A stretch of 8,056 nucleotides of DNA. It comes from an uncultured Caryophanales bacterium (GTDB taxonomy: Bacteria; Bacillota_I; Bacilli_A; RFN20; CAG-288). The notes beneath the pieces were generated by a model. That model searched no databases. It was not told where the DNA came from and saw only the letters and a program-made list of their open reading frames with translations. The stretch covers positions 1 to 8,056 of the forward strand of contig CALBLI010000037.1 of the NCBI GenBank assembly GCA_937896065.1, read 5' to 3'. The stretch's first letter is position 1, and each line of letters starts with the position of its first letter. The position numbers were made by a program, and so were the translations under genes. Shown piece by piece: positions 1 to 5,042 of this stretch.

Positions 1-31
1 GTATGACATATAAGGAGATAAATTTATAGGA

Positions 32-48
32 CGTCAAAGTTATTGACG
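32..48 (+). repeat. Short perfect inverted repeat, possible terminator of an upstream gene or operator
   Basis: CGTCAA (32-37) and TTGACG (43-48) form a 6-bp perfect stem around the 5-base loop AGTTA. It lies 3 bases after a TAG codon and is followed by a T-rich tract (about 53-76) without an immediate uridine run. It could be a weak intrinsic terminator or a protein-binding dyad. The sequence does not decide between these. Confidence 0.35.
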
Positions 49-144
49 CTTACATTTATTTTACTTTTTTATCTTTTGTGTTTTAGTTTTTAAAGCTTTT
101 AAAAATAAAATAATTATTTATAAAAATTAAAAGTAAAGTTTATT

Positions 145-153
145 TGATATAAT
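145..153 (+). promoter_or_regulatory. Extended -10 promoter for the XRE-lipoprotein unit
   Basis: TGATATAAT (145-153) matches an extended -10 element, TGn followed by a perfect TATAAT at 148-153. The -35 position expected for a 17-base spacer (125-130) reads AATTAA and is poor, as is common for extended -10 promoters. Transcription would begin near base 160, leaving a leader of roughly 120 bases before the start codon at 284. This is the best promoter candidate in the first 283 bases. Confidence 0.5.
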
Positions 154-200
154 CTTATTGTACAAAATTAATGTATTTATAGAAGAAATGTGGTGAATTC

Positions 201-232
201 AACTTTTTAGGGAGCAATTCCCTATTTTAGTT
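201..232 (+). repeat. Leader hairpin upstream of the XRE gene
   Basis: TAGGGA (208-213) pairs perfectly with TCCCTA (219-224) across the loop GCAAT. Farther out, AACT (201-204) can pair with AGTT (229-232) around mismatched T tracts. The GC content of the stem stands out in this A+T-rich leader. It lies between the predicted transcription start and the Shine-Dalgarno, so it could be an RNA control element, an attenuator, or an operator dyad for the downstream HTH protein. There is no direct evidence for any of these. Confidence 0.4.
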
Positions 233-283
233 ATTTAAAAAAATCGCGTTTAAGTAGAAAATATTATTGTCGGAGGTAAATTT

Positions 284-1252
284 ATGACACTTGGTGAAAA
301 AATTAAACAGTTAAGAACTGAGAAAGCGATTACACAAAAAGCATTAGCTGATCAAATGTATGTATCATTTCAAACTATTTCAAAATGGGAAAATGATGAG
401 AATGAACCAGATGTTACTGCACTAAAACAATTAGCATCTATCTTTGATTGTTCACTCGATTATTTGCTAGGAAATAGTGAAAATAAAAATAATGAATCTA
501 CAACATCTTCTGATGATATTTCTAATGCATCAAAAGAAGGCGATACGACTATTATTGTTAATCAAGCTTCTCAACAACCTGTTCAACCACAAATAATCAT
601 CCAAAAAGCAGAGCATGTATGTGAATACTGTAAAAAAAGCATTCCTGAAGAAGAACTTGTTACACAATCTGTCAAGGTTAAAAGTGGTGGAAGAGGCCAT
701 CGTGCTGTTTATAGAGAAGGATACTATCATAAAGATTGCTTAGCTAAATATAATGAAGCAAAAGCAGCACATGAAAAAGCATTGAGAAAGTCAGAAACAA
801 GTAGAGCAAGAAGACTGTCATGGATCTGGTCATCAGTTGCTGGCATTTTAGCATTAGTTATTTCTATGGTTGTTATGTTTGTAAATCCTGATGTAAATGA
901 ACTTGTTTCTGGTAATGTTGGATTTATCATTCTATATTCCTTTATTATAGGATATGGTATATTTTCAATGATTTACTGTATACTTGCTGGTTCTTATATA
1001 GCAGATGTATTTATTTGGTGTTCAAAACTATCAATTAAATTTCCAGGATTAATATTCCGCTTTGATTTAGATGGAATTGTCTGGGTTATTTGTATGAAGA
1101 TATTATTTTGGATATTAGGAATTATCATTGGAATTTTAGCATTTATATTTGCTGTTGTTTTCTCAGCCACTTTATCTTGTATATCATTTCCATTTGTAGT
1201 GATTGCAAATCATAGAAATGGTTATTCTGATTCACTTTTATATAATTTGTAA
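284..1252 (+). CDS. Membrane-anchored XRE-family transcriptional regulator with zinc-knuckle-like module
   Basis: 322 residues. Residues 3-62 form a clear HTH_3/XRE DNA-binding domain: the recognition region around 17-36 is followed by a conserved KWE and the end motif CSLDYLLG. A polar Ser/Asn/Gln linker follows (63-110). Residues 113-152 carry C113-x2-C116 and H149-x2-C152, which resembles a treble-clef or LIM-like zinc site. A basic, Ala/Lys-rich segment (155-177) then leads to hydrophobic spans near 180-200, 212-238 and 263-308, giving about four membrane helices with the HTH in the cytosol. The start is the ATG at 284, 7 bases after GGAGG. The next gene begins 19 bases after the stop, so the two are probably co-transcribed. 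Tethered XRE proteins are known in Firmicutes as one-component sensors. That this one senses the envelope or controls the adjacent lipoprotein is inference. The ligand and target are unknown. Confidence 0.85.
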   Translation: MTLGEKIKQLRTEKAITQKALADQMYVSFQTISKWENDENEPDVTALKQLASIFDCSLDYLLGNSENKNNESTTSSDDISNASKEGDTTIIVNQASQQPVQPQIIIQKAEHVCEYCKKSIPEEELVTQSVKVKSGGRGHRAVYREGYYHKDCLAKYNEAKAAHEKALRKSETSRARRLSWIWSSVAGILALVISMVVMFVNPDVNELVSGNVGFIILYSFIIGYGIFSMIYCILAGSYIADVFIWCSKLSIKFPGLIFRFDLDGIVWVICMKILFWILGIIIGILAFIFAVVFSATLSCISFPFVVIANHRNGYSDSLLYNL

Positions 1253-1271
1253 TTAATTGGATACGTTATTT

Positions 1272-3311
1272 ATGAAAAATAAATCTAAATTAGTTTTATT
1301 ATTAGCATCAATTGCTACATTAGTTTCATGTGGAGATAATACAGTTATCTCTCAACCTTCTTCATCTTTTAAATCTAATTCAAGTGATTATTCAAGCAAT
1401 AGCTCAACTGATAAAATTAGTTCAACTAATAGTTTAAAAGATTCGTCAATGAATTCATCTTCTAAAAAAGATGAAACGTCATCTGTCAGTTCATCAAATT
1501 CTTCTTCATCAAAACCTTCATCAAGTTCATCTTCAGTTGAAGAAGTAAAAAGCTTTACAATTACCTTCAAAGATGAAAATGGTGCAACTTTAGATTCAAG
1601 GAAATGGAATAAAGGTCAAAGACCTTCATATACATATAATAAGCAAAATACGTCTGAGTATGAATATGTTTTTTTAGGATGGTCAACATCATTAAACGGA
1701 ACTGTATTAAGTGAAATTCCTGTTGTTAGTCAAGATGCAATTTATTTTGCAATTATCAGTTCAACTAAAAAATCATATTCAATAACATTTAATAGTCTTG
1801 GTGGAAGCAGTATTAATAAAATTACTAATTATTTTGGAACATCAATTAATGAGCCGACAAAGCCTACAAAAAGTGGATATAAATTCGTTGGTTGGGCAAG
1901 TGATCAAGCTGGTAAGAATATGATTACTTTCCCTTATAGAGTGACTAAAAATGAAACCTTTTACGCTATATGGAATGAAAAAGTCGATATTAAATCTTAT
2001 TTTAAGATATTAGTAGATACTTTAAAAAGTGATCCAAATAGTTATATTCCAAAAACAATGCAAAAAACTAATACTAATAATTATGTAAGCCAAAGTGATA
2101 TGACATATAATTTTGATGATTTCACAAGTGTCAGTAATATTAAATATGGTGGATTTGGTGAACAATGGCATATGGTAATTGATAATATTGATCAGAGTCA
2201 ATTATTTTATAATGTTATTTCAGTTGGCGAAACAGTAATTAATACATCAGTTATTGCTTTCAATAATTTCTTAGATAAAAATACTGATGATACGGCAGAA
2301 CATGAAATTAGTGATAGCACATATAGAGCTAAATTAAATTTCAATAAAGGAGTATTAACTTATACTCTTCAATATAAAACAAATATGAATATACCAGTTA
2401 TTGGACCTGTTATTCCTCAAATTGATATGACATATGATATAAAGACATTGATTAAAACCGTCAGAATACAATTAAATGATAATAATGCAATGAAATATTC
2501 TATTGATGGAGATAAGTATACTTTTGCTTTACAATATGGAACAAGTAGTGTCAGTAGAAAAGCTTATTTTGAATTATCTAAGCAAAATAATTCATCTGTA
2601 TCTGGTCACATTTATGAATTTATTCAACTCAAAGGTAAAGATATGGTTCCATCCTGTGCTGATTTTTATATTAGTGACGATTACACATCGGTTGTTGGAA
2701 ACAAAGCGAGTGGAATAACCGGATTTAAAGGTTATATCAATGAACTTTATGAAACAAGCAAAGGTAAATTATTAGGATATAAAGTAAGAGAGACATTCTC
2801 AAAATGGGGAATTGAAAAAACATATAATACTCTTTGGTTTAATTTAAATGATATATCAAATATTACAAGTGTTAAAGCTATAGATAATAAAGGAGTAGAT
2901 CCTCATGAAAATAATCATGATGTATATATTAATAATGGAACTACGCAATTTACTCCTACTAAGAATAAAGTATTGACTGTAGCTACGAGTAGAAAATATG
3001 ATATTGAAATGAGAAAACAATATTTTTACGGTTTAGATGAAGATAATAAAGTTGTTGAATATGAAACTGAGATTCCTATGATGTTTATTCAAGATGATGG
3101 AAGTGAAAAAGGAGAAAATAATTATTCTACTTTTAAAGATGATATAAAGAAAGATAATCAAATTGATGCATCAGTAACTTTGCAAGATAAATATTTAAAT
3201 AAGATAAGAGAAGATTATTTAACAATTATTGATACATTTATTACTCATGTTGATTCTATAACAGGTGATATCATCACTAACTATATTGGTGATGCTGTCA
3301 ACTTAGATTAA
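1272..3311 (+). CDS. Surface lipoprotein with Ser-rich linker and two Listeria-Bacteroides (InlB B-type) repeats
   Basis: I start this gene at the ATG at 1272 (679 residues) because it opens directly with a lipoprotein signal peptide: basic MKNKSK, a hydrophobic stretch, then the lipobox LVSC with Cys20 as the lipidated residue. A TTG five codons upstream at 1257 would put acidic residues before the signal and is unlikely. No strong Shine-Dalgarno precedes it, so translational coupling to the XRE gene is plausible. Residues 28-90 are an extremely Ser/Asn/Lys-rich spacer, typical for crossing the cell wall. Residues ~94-161 are a divergent repeat and ~169-234 a good Flg_new/Listeria-Bacteroides repeat (ITFNSLGG..., then SGYKFVGW, ending FYAIW). 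The remaining ~440 residues (about 238-679), including YGGFGEQWH near 292-300, match no family I recognise. They are rich in beta-prone Tyr/Ile/Asn-containing stretches. It probably acts outside the membrane, in adhesion, binding or sensing. No catalytic motif is visible. Confidence 0.85.
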   Translation: MKNKSKLVLLLASIATLVSCGDNTVISQPSSSFKSNSSDYSSNSSTDKISSTNSLKDSSMNSSSKKDETSSVSSSNSSSSKPSSSSSSVEEVKSFTITFKDENGATLDSRKWNKGQRPSYTYNKQNTSEYEYVFLGWSTSLNGTVLSEIPVVSQDAIYFAIISSTKKSYSITFNSLGGSSINKITNYFGTSINEPTKPTKSGYKFVGWASDQAGKNMITFPYRVTKNETFYAIWNEKVDIKSYFKILVDTLKSDPNSYIPKTMQKTNTNNYVSQSDMTYNFDDFTSVSNIKYGGFGEQWHMVIDNIDQSQLFYNVISVGETVINTSVIAFNNFLDKNTDDTAEHEISDSTYRAKLNFNKGVLTYTLQYKTNMNIPVIGPVIPQIDMTYDIKTLIKTVRIQLNDNNAMKYSIDGDKYTFALQYGTSSVSRKAYFELSKQNNSSVSGHIYEFIQLKGKDMVPSCADFYISDDYTSVVGNKASGITGFKGYINELYETSKGKLLGYKVRETFSKWGIEKTYNTLWFNLNDISNITSVKAIDNKGVDPHENNHDVYINNGTTQFTPTKNKVLTVATSRKYDIEMRKQYFYGLDEDNKVVEYETEIPMMFIQDDGSEKGENNYSTFKDDIKKDNQIDASVTLQDKYLNKIREDYLTIIDTFITHVDSITGDIITNYIGDAVNLD

Positions 3312-3324
3312 ATACAAAATAAGT

Positions 3325-3354
3325 ATACAAGTCTCAATGTTGCATCATTTCAAA
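3325..3354 (+). repeat. Left copy of a 30-bp imperfect direct repeat flanking the IS remnant
   Basis: ATACAAGTCT (3325-3334) and CATTTCAAA (3346-3354) recur in the same order and at the same spacing at 4754-4763 and 4775-4783. The offset is exactly 1429 bases for both blocks. Over 30 positions I count 23 identities, with the central 11 bases mostly diverged. The copies bracket the transposase fragment. They may be an old long target-site duplication or the scar of an earlier rearrangement. Confidence 0.45.
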
Positions 3355-4706
3355 GCCAATAACAAAAAAAGAAATTGAAAAAATACATTGAAATGTTAAA
3401 TCATCATATTTCTTTACTTTGGAAAAGAAATTTAAATAAAGTATATTTTGATTGTACTAATTATTATTTTGAAATTGATTTAGAAAATGACTTCTTAAAG
3501 AAAGGACCTAGTAAAGAAAATAGAAGGCTTCCTTTGATGGGGCAAGCTTTGCTTCTTGATGAAAATCAAATTCCATTAGATACTGAATTCTATCCTGGTA
3601 ATGAAAGTGAAAAACCATATCTTAGAAATAGAATTGAAGATATGAAAAATAGAAACAATGTAAAAGGAAGAATTATTCAAGTAGCAGATAAAGGTTTAAA
3701 TTGTGCAAGAAACATATATAGTGCTGTTATTGAAGCAAATGACGGTTATATCTTTTCTAAATCTATCAGAGGAAAGAGTTTGTCTAAAGTTGAAAAAGAA
3801 TGGATATTAACAAGTGATGATGACATGAATAAATGGATTGATGTAAGAAATTCTAATGGGGAATTAATGTACAAATATAAAACCGCTAAAAGTTTAACTA
3901 AATCAAAAAGAATAGTTGAATATGATACATATACTTATAAGTGCAAAATCAATATTGATGACGAAAAAGAAACTGAGTTTGCAGTCAAAGAGAAAAGAAT
4001 TATAACTTATAATCCTCAATTAGCTAGAAAACAAAGAAATGAAATATTAAAAGAAGTTGATAAATTAAAATCAGTATTATCATATAAATTTGCAGTTAAA
4101 GAAGAAATAGGAGATGCAGCTAAATATTTAAATTTTGAAGCAAAAGATAAAGATGGAATAAAAGTTAAAATAGCAACATCTTTAAATCAAGAAAAGATAG
4201 ATGAAGATTTAGCTTATTGTGGATACAATATGCTAATAACTTCTGAGCTTGATGCTCCTGTAGAAGATATTTACAAAACATATCATAATTTATGGAGGAT
4301 TGAAGAATCATTTAGAATTATGAAAACATACTTAGAAGCAAGACCAGTTTTTTTATCAAATGAAGATACTATAAAAGGTCATTTTCTAATTTGCTATTTT
4401 TCATTAACTCTTTTACGTTTATTAGAATTAAAAACATTCAAAGATAAGATTCCAATTGGTCAAATAATTGATTTTATAAGACAATATAAAATAACTAAAA
4501 ATTATGATGAATCGTATATAAATAATTCAACATATAGCAAAACATTTGAAGGTATTAAAGAAATACTTGGATTATCTAAGTTAGGTAACTTATATCTTTC
4601 AAAAAGAGATATTGAATTACTATTTAAAACAGATTTAGATGTAGATTAAATATTAGATTATCTAAGTTTTAACTACCTATTTTTAGGGGTAAACACCAAA
4701 GTCAGG
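3355..4706 (+). mobile_element. 5'-truncated IS1634-family insertion sequence remnant
   Basis: The stretch holds the C-terminal two-thirds of an IS1634-type transposase followed by a less A+T-rich block at about 4672-4706 (containing AGGGGTAAACACCAAAGTCAGG), which I read as a probable right end of the element. I find no matching left terminal inverted repeat near 3312-3370 and no room for the missing ~150-200 N-terminal codons, so the left end is lost. The boundaries are therefore approximate: the left is set by the inner edge of the flanking direct repeat and the right by the compositional change. It can hardly be autonomous. Confidence 0.6.
3375..4649 (+). pseudogene. IS1634-family DDE transposase, N-terminally truncated
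   Basis: The open frame gives 424 residues, while full-length IS1634-family transposases are about 550-600. What remains is the RNase H-like DDE_Tnp_1 core. The first aspartate is D26 in VYFDCTNYYFEID, the second is D105 in VADKGLNC, and the glutamate is E310 in LWRIEESFRIMK. These are followed by the family-typical ARPVFL and GHFLICYF segments, so the catalytic triad is intact. The only start codon at the 5' end is a TTG at 3375 with no ribosome-binding site, and an in-frame TAA lies at 3360-3362. In the frame one base over, 3353-3382 reads KPITKKEIEK, which joins naturally to YIEMLNHH if one A of the six-A run at 3378-3383 is removed. This suggests a frameshift in addition to the 5' loss. 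Any protein made would probably start at M7 (3393) and lack the N-terminal DNA-binding part. Confidence 0.8.
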
Positions 4707-4711
4707 TTATA

Positions 4712-4756
4712 TATCAAAATATAAAATTTGATAATTTAATTTAAATTATTTTGATA
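4712..4756. repeat. Ten-base-pair inverted repeat just outside the IS right end
   Basis: TATCAAAATA (4712-4721) is the reverse complement of 4747-4756, giving a 10-bp perfect stem. The intervening 25 bases contain a competing dyad, ATAATTTA (4731-4738) with TAAATTAT (4742-4749). Apart from one G-C pair it is all A/T. It could fold as a terminator-like or cruciform structure behind the IS, but no uridine tract follows. Confidence 0.4.
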
Positions 4757-4783
4757 CAAGTCTTTAGGATTTAACATTTCAAA
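4754..4783 (+). repeat. Right copy of the 30-bp imperfect direct repeat flanking the IS remnant
   Basis: Partner of 3325-3354: ATACAAGTCT at 4754-4763 and CATTTCAAA at 4775-4783 are identical and collinear with the left copy. It sits about 50 bases beyond the likely IS right end, so a simple target-site duplication would require the element or an associated scar to extend to 4753. Confidence 0.45.
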
Positions 4784-4968
4784 ATTAAATATTTATTTTA
4801 AACTATTTTCTAATTAAGAATTTTCAATCAACTATATTATGATATTGTTATTTAGTTTGATTATTTAACTAAGATTTAATGAACGAAAAAGTTTGAAAAT
4901 ATAAATTAATTTCATTTTTGATTTTTTTCTAATAAAAAAGTTCAGTACAAATAAATTATTACTTTAAA

Positions 4969-4997
4969 TTAACGTTAATATAAAAATTTAATATAAT
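4969..4997 (+). promoter_or_regulatory. Sigma-A-type promoter of the helicase gene with palindrome over the -35 box
   Basis: TTAACG (4969-4974, four of six matches to TTGACA) and a perfect TATAAT (4992-4997) are separated by exactly 17 bases. The predicted start of transcription is near 5004, giving a leader of about 39 bases with a weak AAGG (5030-5033) 9 bases before the ATG. The -35 lies inside a perfect 10-base palindrome, TTAACGTTAA (4969-4978), where a repressor could block polymerase. The helicase therefore appears to be transcribed on its own. Confidence 0.55.
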
Positions 4998-5042
4998 AAA
5001 TAGGTTAGTAATATTTGCTTCAATGTAACAAGGCTTTTTTCT

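Larger units (their letters stand above)
1..283. other. Non-coding leader region upstream of the XRE regulator gene
   Basis: I see no gene of meaningful length on either strand. All three plus-strand frames hit a stop by base 29. One frame reads eight codons and then TAG at 27-29, which could be the extreme 3' end of an upstream gene, but this is too short to support. The region is very A+T-rich and contains a hairpin at 32-48, an extended -10 promoter at 145-153, a second hairpin at 208-224 and the Shine-Dalgarno of the next gene (GGAGG, 272-276). Confidence 0.6.
4650..5042. other. AT-rich intergenic region between IS remnant and helicase gene
   Basis: No gene is visible on either strand. 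It begins with the presumed right end of the IS (to about 4706) and continues through a strong inverted repeat (4712-4756) and the right copy of the flanking direct repeat (4754-4783). A low-complexity A/T tract with frequent stops follows (about 4784-4960). It ends with the helicase promoter (4969-4997). A further weak imperfect dyad, AATCAACT (4826-4833) versus AGTTTGATT (4854-4862), is probably compositional. Confidence 0.6.

Noticed and set aside
86..110. Near-palindrome around TTTTTAAAGCTTTTAAAAA
   Set aside because: It is A/T low-complexity sequence centred on a 6-base restriction-type palindrome, expected by chance in this composition.
530..930. Two minus-strand open frames of about 66 codons opposite the XRE gene
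   Set aside because: They are shadows of the coding strand with no initiation signals or plausible domains.
1257..1271. TTG start five codons upstream of the lipoprotein ATG
   Set aside because: It would add MDTLF ahead of a textbook lipoprotein signal peptide, and the ATG at 1272 gives the normal basic N-terminus.
1388..1570. Minus-strand Glu/Asp-rich open frame opposite the Ser-rich linker
   Set aside because: Its acidic composition is simply the complement of the TCA/TCT/TCT-rich serine codons.
2503..2718. 71-codon open frame on the plus strand inside the lipoprotein gene
   Set aside because: It overlaps a well-supported gene in another frame, has no ribosome-binding site and encodes no recognisable protein.
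4784..4968. Possible CRISPR, tRNA or small RNA gene in the AT-rich gap
   Set aside because: There is no regularly spaced repeat, cloverleaf or GC-rich structured stretch; only scattered weak A/T dyads are present.
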